From Reticulitermes lucifugus (Eukaryota > Arthropoda > Insecta > Blattodea > Rhinotermitidae), in the NCBI GenBank assembly GCA_026260175.1, contig JAKCWW010001754.1, positions 1 to 64,000 on the forward strand: 64,000 nucleotides of DNA. Direction: 5' to 3'. Shown here piece by piece: positions 35,444 to 47,990 of this stretch; positions within the stretch are counted from its first letter, which is position 1; the number at the start of each line of letters is the position of its first letter. The notes beneath the pieces are model-generated. The model had not been told where the DNA came from and did no database searches. It worked only from the letters and a program-made list of their open reading frames with translations. The translations under genes were made by a program, and so were the position numbers.

Positions 35444-38400
35444 ATTTCTTATATCATGTGTTTGGAACTTACACTGGGACATTATGTATGTCTAATATTT
35501 GTACTGTCTTATTTTCAATAGTAGCCACATTAAAAGATGCAATACATTCTCTTTTACTTAAATAGTACTAACTGAAGAACAAAATAATATGACATAGAGC
35601 AGTGGTGCACAAATCCTGGGTGCCAGGTCGCAGTGTCTACTAAATTTTGCATCGTGGCACCCAGTAGTTCTGAGTCCTCAGTGTGGAGCTTGCTTCAGGT
35701 CACTCTTCTGGCACCTAGAATTTCAAGGTGACTGCTAGATTTTTGGAAAATTTGTGCACCCCTGACATAGCAAAAGGAATGAGTTAAAAAGTGCAAAGTA
35801 GAAACATCTCTTAAAATTATACCTTAACATTAGAATGTACATCTTCTTTAAAATCACATGTATGAATAAACTTGTTCACATAAAATCAGAAACTTTAATA
35901 TTATTAAATATTTTAGTAATAACCATAATTGTAATTTCTTTTTTTGTTGATAGAATGTATAGCAGCAGTACACCTATATGACTAAGTTGAAGAATTTATA
36001 GACTTAGGCCTGTGAACATTAATGATTCTTGATATTCTGCATACATAACATAAAAATAATTTTGTATAATGTACCTTTTGTATTCTTTACTTCACATTGT
36101 TAGGATGAAGGGCAGGAAGTTTACTGTCATGAACCTCTCTTCAAGCACCATAATGTCTTTGCTATGGACAGTACAATACTCAGAGATGACTGACAAGATC
36201 TTGACAACAGCCAGGTCATAAGGTACTTGTGTCTGGTGATCTCCTCATAAGTTTTGCAGACATGCCTTTCTTGCAGCTTTTTGTTTCCATAGTCCTGTGC
36301 CATACATCTTTGCTGTGTGATGTTGCAAAGAAGTGCCAATCAACATCCATACCAAAATCATCTGTATGATAGCAGAGGTTGATGAAATTTTTTCTTTTTT
36401 TTATCCTGTGAGGCTATGCCATCAAAAAAATAATAAATCTCAGTCAAATCTTTCAATTTACTGGAAGTGTGTGATTTCAGGCTTCTGCCACAGTGTAAAT
36501 GAGATCTTTGCTCTTCTGGGATATTACTCAGTGTAGACTGGCAGTTAGTTACAAACATTTTGGGGCAACCTATCAGGGGTCAAGCGGTCCAAGAAGAATG
36601 CTGGGAACACTTAGGTACGCAGGTATATAGGGAATGGTGTGGGCAGTGATTGGTTTTCAGAGAATGTGATGCTAGCCAATAGGGTTAGTGGAGCATGAAG
36701 GAGGGGGAAGGAGAGGAAGTCGAGTTGCCTAAGGGGTGCTCTGAGAGAAAGCAGCCCTGGAAGATGAAGCCACCTCCAGGTGCAGGAAGGGGGGACATAA
36801 AGGAAAAAGAAAAATGAAAAAGAAAGGAAAGGAAATGAGCATAAGAGAAAGATGAAGAAGAGAAAATAGAGGGATGAGGAACACAGAAGGCAGTTTGCTT
36901 TGAAATGAATGCACAATTACAGTGTTATATTGTAAACGGTCTGACATAACAACAAAACTGATGTGTTCTGTCATTTCATTTTGTGAATAATAAGGCACAA
37001 ACAGATGAACAACAAGTTGCCTGAGCACTGTTCCAATGAAAACCTTTGTCATCTTGTATGATACAGTTTTCAGAAAAAATCACAAACAGCAGCAGTTTCT
37101 CCAGTGTTAATATTCAACTTCAGTTCTTCACAGAAACAGGACTGTTATTGTTCTATGAAAGTGTAATAGGCAGCAAAAGATTTGAGAAAGTCACTGTAAG
37201 AAGCCCCAGTTTTCTACAGAGTTCCACTATCAGTAGTCATCCACCATCTGTACATTATACTGTCTATGTTTTCATCTTCCAAACACCATTCCACATTTTT
37301 ACTATGTTCTCAGTCCCTGGATGCATCTCATAGTCTCTCTGGTAGGAACGTACACTTTCCACATTATAGTAATATTCAGTCAAACCATACAGTTTTCCAT
37401 ATGAACCTGTGAGTTACATGTTCTCATGAATGGGACACACACAAACACTGCTTCCTCTGGCCAGCACATGGTTTTTTGGGTTGTAAATGCAAATTCTGGA
37501 AATCCTAAATACTTCAAAGAATTGTATTTTTTAAAATCTAAGTAGGCTTCTGTTAGGTTACACAAAACTTGTTATTTCCGAAGATGGACCTTCTTGCCCT
37601 CTTGAGTTATCAGAAACAATCTGTAATCCCAGGTATGATCCTGCTCATTTCATCAGGTACACACAATTGTTTCGCCATTTTAGCTGTTGCAAGAAGCATT
37701 GCCTGTTTTCCATTTCAGCTTGACAAACTCTCTTTTCAGACATTAATTTCTTGGCACTCTGAACCACCAGAGTTTTCATAAAGAAGTCTTCTACTGGATC
37801 AAGGTGTCCTGAATTTGTTCAGGATAAGAAATATACAGAAACTGGGTGAATCATGAACATAAATAGGTTTGGACCTTTAACGGCCAAGTATTGTGACCTA
37901 TTTCAAACACTCGTCAAACTAGTAGAATAAGTTTGAACTAGTTATAGTCTAAAATAAGTAAACATTTTCTGATGCATTTCCAACTCACAACAATAAAGAG
38001 GAACTGCTTTTCTGTGCCTTTCACTCGTGTGTCGCTAGGAAAGTTGAAACAACTAGGAACACCTGGAATTTAATAGCATTTATCAATGTTCTGTATATTA
38101 CCATGATGTTAATTTATTAGCAGAAAATATATAACAGAGAAATCATTTAACAATTAGTGAAAGCACTATAAAATATTCAGTTAATGTTACTTAAATTTAT
38201 AAATAAAAGAAAGTAAGAACATATAATCATGTCTTGCACCCAGAACCCAGGTACACATCAGTCTGACAAAAAATCTTTCCTGAGTATTCAAAACTCAACA
38301 GTTGTAGAAATTTGTCTATGTTACCTCAAGGTTTCATTGGCTATCAAAACCGCACATTTGAGTCATACCCTGAGTCTCATTAGTGCAATTCACACAATCA

Positions 38401-39491
38401 CATTCTCCTTCAGATCCATTTTAATATTACCATTTCTCTTATTATTTCCACAATGCTAAATGTTAAAATATTCAGAATTATAATTATATATGTTCCTTTT
38501 GTGCTGTTACAAATCTACTGAAAGTATTCAAAATGCATGAAGACATGCTGTACCTGAGAGAGATTACCAGGAAGTGAAAAGTATTATAGTAAGGAACTTG
38601 ATAGTTCTTACTTTCTGTACCTAGTATTACTAGGACTGTTAATATGATTAGGTATGAACCATGTATGGAACAAAACAGATACAATATAATACGGAAATCC
38701 CAATGACAAGTGAGAAAGGTATATCTGAAATTCTGATATACGTGTATATACAGTTTTTTTAACAGGTTGTGTCCTTCAGTTATTAAATTAGCTGAGAAAG
38801 AAAACAGTAGTTTTCTTATTGGTATATTTTAAAAATGGGGATGCTTGCTGACTTTACATTTCCAAATGTAAGGTGCCACCCCCATTTAATGTTCCATATT
38901 TAATCCCTTGAGGGCTACTCACCTCTGTGGAAGCACTGATGCATAAAAGGTAAAATGTAAAATTCACCCTAGAAGGCCCAGATGCATGGCATGTACTTTT
39001 GTTCCTCTCATGTGACCTGATGTACCCATACTGAGTAGTAACACTGATGGTTGTAGTACCTTCTAGGGGCTCATATGAGCCTCTGTGTCTCACTGTAGAG
39101 AGAGCTTTTGCTTCAAAAGCAGCTTGGTCAGCTAGCTTTAAAGCAACTCAATACAGAGTGTGGGACAGGCCACTGTAAACACAGCATTCAAACAGTTCCC
39201 ATTTTCCCTCATGTAACAATCAATTTCACTAATCCCAAGCCAATAATTCCAGTGTCAAATTTCCTCCATTTAAGACTTGTCTTGGTTTACTGTTCAGATC
39301 CACATATCCCCAAAGGAACTTTAAACAGGGGTTCCACTGTACTTTCTTTTGTCATAAATTACATCATGATGATCATCATCATCATAAGACTTCAGTAATA
39401 TATCTGTTTTCCCTTAACACAGTTTTAAGGTGGAAGTATGCCATATCAAGTGAAATTTAGCGGTTCCTAAAATTAACGTCATTTTGCCACA
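35444..39491. other. Intergenic region between tail-to-tail zinc-finger gene and its paralogue
   Basis: It holds a half copy of the short foldback repeat (about 36493-36596, TCTTCTGGGATATTAC), a purine-rich tract on the plus strand at 36655-36880, and a possible transposase-type N-terminal segment on the minus strand at 37264-37390. The rest is AT-rich with no supported gene. A tttatt (minus AATAAA) near 38110 could end the paralogue, but it is about 1.4 kb past the stop. Confidence 0.5.
37264..37390 (-). repeat. Possible transposase N-terminal helix-turn-helix fragment
   Basis: One open minus-strand frame reads GLTEYYYNVESVRSYQRDYE, then MHPGTENIVKMWNGVWKMKT. The spacing and the VRSYQRDY and IVKMWN patterns resemble the DUF4817 helix-turn-helix found at the start of Tc3-like transposases. 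No DDE block follows. This is weak evidence. Confidence 0.3.
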
Positions 39492-39888
39492 TTAACATGG
39501 ACGGATTTTTTTGGTAACAGGCATTCCATGCATTAAATATCCAGACCCATTACACACATCACATGTCACATATTCCTCTTGGCTGTTGACTTTTGAGTCA
39601 AGTGTCACTGAAGACCTGCTTTCTGGAACATTACATGGTTCCTCTCCACTCCCATTACATATGTCACAAGTCGCATGTTCCTCTTGATATACAATATTTG
39701 AGTTGAGCTTTGCCAAAGGAATGCCCTCAGGAACACCATCTGGCTGACTGATCAACTGCTCATCTCCATCCCTATTATGTAAGTAAGGTATCAAGTACCC
39801 CTCCTGTTGGTAGTTGACACCTGAGTCAAGTCTTCCTGAAAAGGTCTCTCTGGGAATATCACCAACTGGATTGATGAGCTGCACCACT
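39492..39888 (-). CDS. Terminal exon with three internal repeats, two CxxCNGSG knuckles
   Basis: The acceptor is attatag before AGTGGTGCAG; the split codon gives Arg. Alignable repeat core: VPE...L(D/N)S.V.xQEE..TCD(I/V)CNGSG. Repeat 1 keeps the [10 protein letters not shown] part but has [10 protein letters not shown] where the knuckle would be. A TAA stop is at 39492-39494. Confidence 0.7.
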
Positions 39889-42391
39889 CTATAATAAAGA
39901 CAAGGATACAGATCTCTTCTCCATTATCACTGCTTTAGAGTTAATAATCTGCAGCTGTTACGGTAAGGAGCATAAACTGTCCATGATCAAGTCACACTTT
40001 CTGTTTGGCCTAAGACAGTAAATAAACATCTGAAAGTTATGTTAAAGGTAAAGGTAAATCTCTCCCATTGCATGCCCCAGCCACTTTTCCCCAAGAAAGA
40101 ACCCCTGTACCCACAGAATAAGAGGCTGGGTGGGCCCCAGAGCTGGTCTGGGATGTTTTGGAGGACAGAAAAATTTCTTACCAGGATTTGAACCCCAGAC
40201 CGTCCAGCCTGTAACCTAGTCACTATACTAACTATACTATTCTGGCTCCCCTGAAAGTTATGCTACTTGTTTTATTGAGCTACCCATAACCACATTACAG
40301 AAACATGTTTAATAGTAAATGATTAAATAAGACTGGAAGATTATGGGATTATTTCATTAGGACATTCTGTATTGTCTGGATGAAACAAAGCGTGACATTT
40401 CAGAGGGTGACTCTTGCATTTAGACATAATAAGAAATGGTACCTACCCTGGAGGAGGCATGGTTGGCCCTTGACCATTCAACAAGGTTCTCTAAACTCAA
40501 GTTATGTTTATAAATGCTTCAGTATGCCTGCTGTACAGTATTATGAATATCCAATAAAAGATACAAGAATTTAAAGACATGGTAGACACAAGGCACATTA
40601 TTTAAACATACCTTAATTATTCTTGCATTTGTAAATGACCTGCATAGTGACAATTGCAGCTGACCTTGATATCTCACTCAAATTAAAATTATCATAAAGA
40701 ATTATGTTAAGCCTAGGGTACTTTAAGAAGCAAAAGAAAATCTTTCCCACTTGAAAAAAGTTGTAGACAGAATTTATTCTGAAGAAAGCCCAAAACTTAA
40801 GTGTTAAAAATTAAGAAATCTTAAAGAAGAAACATGGCATACAAGGCAACCTACAACCTATTTATGTACACCTACTTGAACTACTTTGGACAAACAGTTC
40901 CAATATTGAAAGGAGAAAGATGCAATTTTCTCAGGCAACTTATTTTCTTGTGCAGTAATAAGGTCTAATGATTCTGACATGTCTTCCCTAATAAGAAACT
41001 GAAAAACTAGCACACGCACCTGTCTCGTGATTTCACTTCTCCCTTCCATTCTACGTCACACGCACCACCTCCCACCTGAAACATAATATAATAACTACAT
41101 ATAAAGCACAGAATATTGAATAAAGCCTATACAGACAAACAATAATGTGATACACCCCCAGTTCACAATGGCTTAAGCCAAAGGAATGCTTGAATTGCAC
41201 TATTTTTTTAATTTTTCTTTAAAATAAATTACAACGTTCAAAGGAATCAGTTGGAACTGAAACCAAATTGTCTACATCAGAGAGTACATGCATTTATTGG
41301 GCAAAAATATAAATATCATAACAAAAAAAAAATTACAAGCAAGTAAAGAAATTAGCATAGAAATAAAGGAATGTATAAATGTATTATATAGTCAACATCA
41401 AGGGCAGTCTTGATATAACAACTAGTACTCATTTGCCAAGTTAAGAAATGTGTGCACAGCATAATTATTCTTGTGAACCTGCTCTGTTATTGCTTCTAGG
41501 GAAGCACAAAATTCCCTTTTCTTTATCTTGTAAACTGCAAGACTTACAGAAAATTGTATGGGACATAGTACATGCAATTTATTATTTATATGCTCAAAAT
41601 ATTTTTCACTCTAATAAACATTTAGCAAGTTACAGTTCACATGCATCCAGAAATGCATGTACCTATGTATGTAGAATGTCTAAAACTGGAGCCTGAGATT
41701 TTGAAGTTCTTATGGCAGTGAGTATGAAGACAATCTTCACACCTAGAATGTGCTGACAGCTTTTAATACAACTCCCCAATATAAAATTTTATAAAATCTG
41801 TTCTCAAGTTGTTACATGCACCTGAAATATTATACATAATTTTCAAAGAAAATGTCATCATTATTTACACCTGAGCTCCTCAACTAGTGTGACAAAGATG
41901 AATGGAGAAAAGTGCATCCTGATGTCATTCATAGTCTTCTCTGATTATCATTTGGAATCTTACTATGATGGACTGGGCAAATGGTCTAGTGAATGGAAAC
42001 AAGAAATGTATACGTATATAGTTTTGGTGAGGTAGAATTCATTCCTGGAATATAACAATTCTGATGATAAGACTTGACAAGAAAACAACATTAAAGTGGC
42101 AATGGGGAAAACAGGTGTGAAACTGATGGGGTTAAAAGTGCCAAGGGGTTCAATGCAGGCTTTGGTGAGGAGTTATAAACCCTCAGATTCCAGTAGAAGA
42201 AGGTCTGCTAACTTACCTCAGTTTCACTCTTAACTGCAGCAAATGCAATAGGTACTGGTACTTGGTGGCCCGCCTTTTTTACATCACAAACAGAAGCCAG
42301 TTCATATATACCAGTATCACATTCTAAATTGATTAACTGAAAGTTGTCCTGTAAACCAAAGTATTTATCACACACCCAAGCCACGTCTCGA

Positions 42392-42430
<39 letters not shown>

Positions 42431-44293
42431 TTCTCTACAACATGCTATGATAAAACTTTAGCCTGGAGGCAAATTTCTACATTCTCAGTGTCCCAAATTA
42501 CACTTACAATTACTTACAGTTAAACAACTCTTGAACTAAGGGAAGTGATTTATTTTTTGAAGCTAATTAATTGGACAAGAATATCCAATATCTCAAATAA
42601 CTTATTAATTATTGTTTAAGTCTGTGTAAACAATGACCATTCTAATGGATTAATTTTATGATATACCACACACACTTTTCAGGTATCCCACCAATATTTT
42701 CATAAGAAATACCACAGGTAACCCAATATTTTTGCTTAACATTATTTCAGCTCGCTTCTAGATCATTTGTGACTTAAATTACTACTGATAATTTTTAACA
42801 TTAACAGGCAATGTACAACTGACAGCAGCATGTGGATAGTACCACCACAGTATACTACTAGTTCCTTTTTACAGTGTATTTAACAATGCTGTCAGTACCT
42901 AGAATATATTGTGTCGATGGCTGATGAATGAATATGGACCATTCGTGGAATGATAGTTACAGAAGAAAACCAAAGTAATCTCAGAAAAATCTGTTCCAGA
43001 CCCATCTGTCCACAACAAACCCCACAGGGACTGCCCTGGGATCAAACCTGAGCCTTTATGATGATAAGCCAGCAACTAACTGCCTCAGATATGGCACAGC
43101 TATAGCACATTTACTGATACGCAACTCTGTTGTACAGTTCGCAATATGTGCTGTCATCTTCATTATACATGCCTGTATTCAATCACTTCCCTTGAATTTT
43201 CATTCTTAAAATCAGACAGATATGTTCTACCAACCCTATAAATGCCTGAGAAAGCCTGTGCTGCAGTTAGAACTGAATGTCATGAAGAAGTGTGAGACAT
43301 TAAATTCATAAATTCAAACAGCTCGTTCAGTACGTTACTTTCATACATTCAGATATCCAGAGAGTTTAAAGTAATAATGGAACATCACATTAACAAACCA
43401 AAGTAATTTACATTAACTGTTACATGCAAATGAAGGCCTACTTCAACACTGGGTGTTTCTATGAAAAACTATCCCTTTGCAATAACATGAAATGAATTTC
43501 TGTGGTCAAGTCATATGATTGATGGAAAGAAAATAATGCATCAGTAATAAACTGACATCTGACCATGGCAGCATGTTCAGTACATCAGTTGTACGTATGT
43601 CATCACGTGAAGGAAATGGGTCAAGAGGCTTGAGGGGGAATGTATGAAGTATTTGTTTAACAGTGGGGCACGCGGTGGCACAGTTGGTTGAGGCACTGCG
43701 CTACCAGCCGGAAGGTTGCAGGTTCGATTCCCGATAGTGTGATTGGAATTTTTCATTGACATAATCCTTTCAGTCACACTATAGCCCTGGGGTCGACTCA
43801 GCCTCTAACAGAAATGAGTGCCAGGAGTATTTCCTGGGAGGTAAAGGTGGCCGGTGCATAGGGCTGACAACCTTACCACCTTCATGTGCTGACTGTGTAG
43901 AAATCTGGGAGCCTCAACCTCCTGGAACTCTAAGGGCCTGTCCAGGCCTGTAATGGGATTGCTTTACCTTTTATTTGTTTAAGAGTACAAGAACATTCAT
44001 TCATTCATTCATTCATTCATGAGAAAAAAATATGCATTTGCTCTACAATGAAAAAAATGACAAAGTGATTCCTCTTCAACAGTAACAAATGACATAATTT
44101 CTGTTAGGACAATAACTAAATATATGCTCCTGGTACCATGATTCAATGGCAACAAGATCTGAAACACACTCACCAGACCTTCAGTCTTCAGGACAGTGAA
44201 ACAATTCTGTTCGTCTTTAACTTCAGTCAGTATGAAGGTTGGCTGTATCTCACCATCTGTATTTGGTTCGATTTTTATCAAGTCCATGTTCGC
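39492..44293 (-). CDS. Paralogue of the zinc-finger gene with CxxCNGSG repeats, 232 residues
   Basis: Exons (minus order): 44174-44293 (ATG at 44287), 42217-42348, 41020-41075, 39492-39888. All have GT-AG junctions and continuous frame. The N-terminus [17 protein letters not shown] parallels the zinc-finger gene, exon 2 has [17 protein letters not shown], and phases match exactly. The last exon has no C2H2 finger. It encodes three repeats of about 36 residues: [20 protein letters not shown], then [17 protein letters not shown], then [17 protein letters not shown], and ends IRPC-stop. The function is unknown; CxxCxGxG resembles DnaJ zinc knuckles or a C2H2 half-finger, and I do not assign either. 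I infer a duplicate that lost its finger array. The terminal exon could continue by a splice I do not see. Confidence 0.7.
40042..40250 (-). repeat. tRNA-derived SINE (family A) with 12-bp target duplication
   Basis: It is flanked by perfect direct repeats CTGAAAGTTATG (40030-40041 and 40251-40262). On the minus strand: head GGGAGCCAGAATAGTATAGT, B box GGGGTTCAAATCC, body with CTCTGGGGCCCACCC, tail TTTACCTTTACCTTTAAC. It lies in intron 3 of the paralogue gene, sense orientation. The intact target duplication suggests a fairly recent insertion. Confidence 0.9.
42395..42428. repeat. (GT)n microsatellite
   Basis: This is an uninterrupted GT dinucleotide run of about 17 units, just beyond the acceptor side of exon 2 of the paralogue gene (minus strand), inside intron 1. 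It is about 50 nt from the exon, so length changes could touch the branch-point area. Confidence 0.95.
42950..43095 (-). repeat. SINE, same family as the copy in Tigger
   Basis: On the minus strand: B box GGTTTGATCCCAGG, then GCAGTCCCTGTGGGGTTTGT and GATTACTTTGGTTTTCTTC. It aligns with 16270-16470. Confidence 0.55.
43664..43971 (+). repeat. Full-length tRNA-derived SINE with target duplication
   Basis: Direct repeats TATTTGTTTAA(C/G)AG flank it (43650-43663 and 43972-43985). The head GGGGCACGCGGTGGCACAGT has A box TGGCACAGTTGGTTGAGGC and B box GGTTCGATTCC at tRNA spacing. The 3' end is GGGATTGCTTTACCTTT. The tail is shared with family A, but head and body differ, suggesting a common LINE partner. 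It is antisense in intron 1 of the paralogue gene. Confidence 0.9.
43993..44020. repeat. (CATT)n microsatellite
   Basis: There are about seven CATT units directly after the SINE target duplication; it may have grown from the SINE tail region. Confidence 0.85.
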
Positions 44294-45996
44294 CTGGAAA
44301 TCAAAACTGTTTTCCTTTGTAGATAATGCACTGTACCTTCATCAGGATCATACAACTTGGATTAGTCAAAACAACATTCACATTAGTTATGACAAATCTG
44401 CAATGCAATATCTGGAGAAATGTTTAACACACGACACGAAACCCACATCTTATACTTTGTTTATAGAAAAGTGTCATAAATCCAGCCTCATTTTAACTAA
44501 CTGGTTGTTTTTGATATCTTCCAGACCACTTCTGTATATGTGTGTGGTGTACACGAGTTATCTTTCAAAGCTATCTGTAAGATCTGTGGGATTTCTACCG
44601 AATGTGTGATCACACCCTTCAAGTGTAGTACATAAAAATCTTTGTAATGGAACAGAGAGAGTTATGCTTCCTCTGTTGCTTGCGTTGGCTTTGTGACAAC
44701 TGAAAACAAGTGTAAAAAAGTAACATTATTGTTTCAAAGGAAACATTCAACTTATCATTGGTAAAGAGCCAAAGGGTTAAAATTTCAGTATGTGCCGTGC
44801 AGGGTGTTAGTAATGAATATGTTCATATGAAATGTGTGAAGGTACATAAATATAAATAACAGAGGAAATATCTGTAACCTATTTCATGCCAATCTGTTAA
44901 AAAACTGTGGAAAACCTATGAGATTTCTGAATAATCCATGCCCCACCAGGACACACATCAAATACTTTCTAAGTACAAGTCAGACACCTAAATGCCAATG
45001 CCAAAGTAAACTTGTGTGATGCACTTCTGACATCAAAACAAATAGGCGCAGCTCCATTAACACCATTCAGCACATCCTTGGCACCTGCACAGCTGCCTGC
45101 ATAATCACTGCAACCTCTCATACATCCTTCTTACCCTTAGGTTACAAAAACAATGATATGCTTGTTGAGAATTCTGAAATACATTTTAATGAAAGTGGCA
45201 TTTTGAAAATTACCTTTATAATGATGTCAGAACATCTAGCACTGTTGAGAATACCTGTGGTGTGAAACAAGGTATTGTGCTTAATGGTATTGGAAATGAG
45301 TGCTTGACAAGACCTGAAACTGTCACCACTAATCAGGCACCATAATGCTACCTCTTAGGTCTTGTAAAGAACTGCCAAGCCCAATACAGTGTCTTTTCTT
45401 TATTTTCATGTCAACAACTGTTAGTAGTTCTTCAAGACAGTAATTGATGCACCATATGATTCTTGCCTATTAATTCATGGTCTTACCATCTTACATAACG
45501 CACTGTGTTTCTTGTTTTCCAAACATTTATAAATTCCTGATAAAATAAAGCAACAACAAATCTATGGCCCACTTGAATTATTTCTCTTCTCGATATTTTA
45601 AGACCAAATCCCACCAACAAAGCCGTCAAAACATCTAACTTGCACATTACCACACAGGGAAATCATATTACTTTACTTTCCCTCATCTAAATGATTTGCT
45701 GGCTTCTAATTTAATGGCTTCAAGCACTTGCTTCCAGTAAACTTTCTGGTGTAAATTAGCCTTTAATATTTCTTATCAAGCATGACCTCATATAATGACT
45801 GAAAAATAATAGTATATTAATCAACAATGGCAGAAAATGAGAAAGAAATCAACACCAGGGCTGAAGGTTCACATGTGCATAACTAGTTGAACGTTAAAAA
45901 CATTCCTATTATTTAAACTAACACGACTTGTACAAAGGATGGGAACATTGTTATCAGTGGACTAATGCTACACATAACCTAAACGCAAAAACTTAC

Positions 45997-46080
45997 CAAA
46001 CTTGATCACAACATTCAGTTCTGACCTCAGTGGATGCCTCAGCAAGAACCTCTGTTCCGATTTGACAAAATCGAATATAA
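45997..46080 (-). promoter_or_regulatory. Candidate 5' noncoding exon of the paralogue gene
   Basis: A strong minus-strand donor, AAGTTTG|gtaagt, lies at 45991-45997, about 1.7 kb upstream of the exon whose ATG sits 6 nt after an acceptor. That gene needs an upstream exon, and the CpG-richer stretch 46370-46900 would be a plausible promoter. Exon bounds other than the donor are not determined. Confidence 0.3.
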
Positions 46081-47829
46081 AGCAGTTAAGCTTAAGGCTG
46101 CTACAGCTAAACCACAACATAACCTTAAAATTCTACAGAGGAAAATAATTATTGTAGTAAGCATCAACGACACCTTACACCTCGGAACATGCACATTTAA
46201 ACAAAACAATATAAAAATGACATTATGTCACACACCTACACCCAGTATTGTGTACAATGAAATCGGTCGGTCAGTATGAAAAACTCTTAAACAGAAAAGT
46301 AAGTAGACAATAAATTAGTCAACACCGTTCTACTTTTCATACTTCAGAAAGACATCACGTAAAATACTTGCCTTCAGACTTATCCAAAATCAAAATCACG
46401 ACTAAAGTATCGACTAAATTAGTAACGTCTTGCCACTTCACACAGGACACATTGGCAACTACTTCTTTCATTTGAAAAATATTCCACGTTGCTGCAATCT
46501 CAGAAAAACCGCGAAAGGGTTTTAAAGTACAAACATTGCTGTCGCTGACAGCATATTCTTTCCGACCACTTTTAAGTCTTTTTAGAGCATGTAAGTAGAA
46601 AGTATTTTAATTCACGATCGGAAGCTGATCACGTGGACACAGACGATGGAATGAACACGGAACAGGTAATCATTGAAGCACCCTTTCCCGTACTAATCAA
46701 ACGAGACTGTATTACGTTACAGCCAATTGGGAAAGGAAGTGCTGTATGCGCGAAATCGGAAGTAACACACACTTCGTCCCTGACAATAGATTTTTATGGG
46801 GTTTTCTTCCTGGACGTACCGTCAAAACTGTTCTTACGGACCTCAGAACCGTGTTCAGTGGTTGCATGAAGCATGAAAAGTCAGCGCGGCACCCTACCAC
46901 AACAAGGCTTGCCATCATAAATATTAGAAATGAGAAAAAATATAAACAAGTTTATACTCGTACATATCAAAACACAATAGTTTCAAAATTACGAAATTAT
47001 GTACTTGTTTGGTTTTACAATAATGAAAACCAAACATACAGGAAAGTCACTAAATTTTAAGTTGGAATTTAATAATTTAATTTGCTTAAAAGAAGGTAAT
47101 AAGAATTATGGTGGGAGCCTCTTCTAGGTGTTCATGTAGGAGTTTGTTTAGGAAACTTGATATTTTGACTCTACCATGTTTATATATTTATTCTTTGATG
47201 TTTGTTTTGAAAAATATGGACAATTAAACAAACTCATCCATTCATACGATTAATACAAGGTGTAAAAATCAATTACACAGGCCTGTCGCAAATCTGTCGA
47301 GTTTTCAAAAGGGAGTCTTTTATTCTGGGTTACGGATTTGTAATAGTTTGCAATCTATAATTTTAGAATGTCAAAACAATAAATCACACTTCAGGGCAGC
47401 ACCGAGGAAATATCTTGTAGCTCATTGTTTTTACTCAATTAATTTTTCACACACACTCAAAAAAATTAATTATAATAGTGATTATCATTCTGTATTGTAA
47501 ATTATGATGACAAAATACCAATTTGAGTCTTCGATATGCTTTGATGCTGTGTTATATTGTGGTTCAAGGATTTTTATCTTTTGTTTAATTATTGTATATT
47601 TTGTGCTGTATTGGCTAATTATTGTTTGTCATGTGTGTTGGTGTCTTTTGTCTGTTTGTACTTTTGTAGTGTGAGTCTGTATTATTGACATGTTTCATAT
47701 TCTGCCATATTAATGGGCTTTGGATCTATGAAGCGTATAGGCATGTATGTATGTATGTATGTAAGTAAGATATGGCTATAACAGAGCCAAAGCAAAATGG
47801 CAACAGAACAGCATAACTTGTCTATACCA

Positions 47830-47990
47830 TAGATTACAATCTTCTGGGTTTTGGTACCGTGCAGGATCATAGGTTGACAGGGAAATTTCGGACAAATGTG
47901 CTGCCTCCATCTTCAGGATAATGGAATTACATCCAAGCAGATGCAGACAGTCCAGTATGAAACAGGAACTGACATGACACTGCATAGTGC
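47830..47990 (-). repeat. Dispersed repeat fragment
   Basis: The minus strand translates with MEAAHLSEISLSTYDPARYQ followed by NPEDC. I recall a repeat with a similar false translation (EAARTSETS..., RRYNPED...) as frequent in cockroach and termite gene predictions. There is no element structure to define its ends. Confidence 0.35.

Noticed and set aside
36127-36339. Minus-strand 70-codon frame
   Set aside because: No recognisable motif; neighbouring sequence is repeat-like. Not enough for a gene or a named element.
43664-43740. tRNA gene
   Set aside because: A and B boxes are present, but the sequence continues into a SINE body with target duplications and a CTTTACCTTT tail, and the cloverleaf is not kept.
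46633-47060. Plus-strand open frames of 78 and 104 codons
   Set aside because: The overlapping frames show no domain, no matching splice partner and no resemblance to a known protein. Treated as chance frames in a CpG-richer segment.
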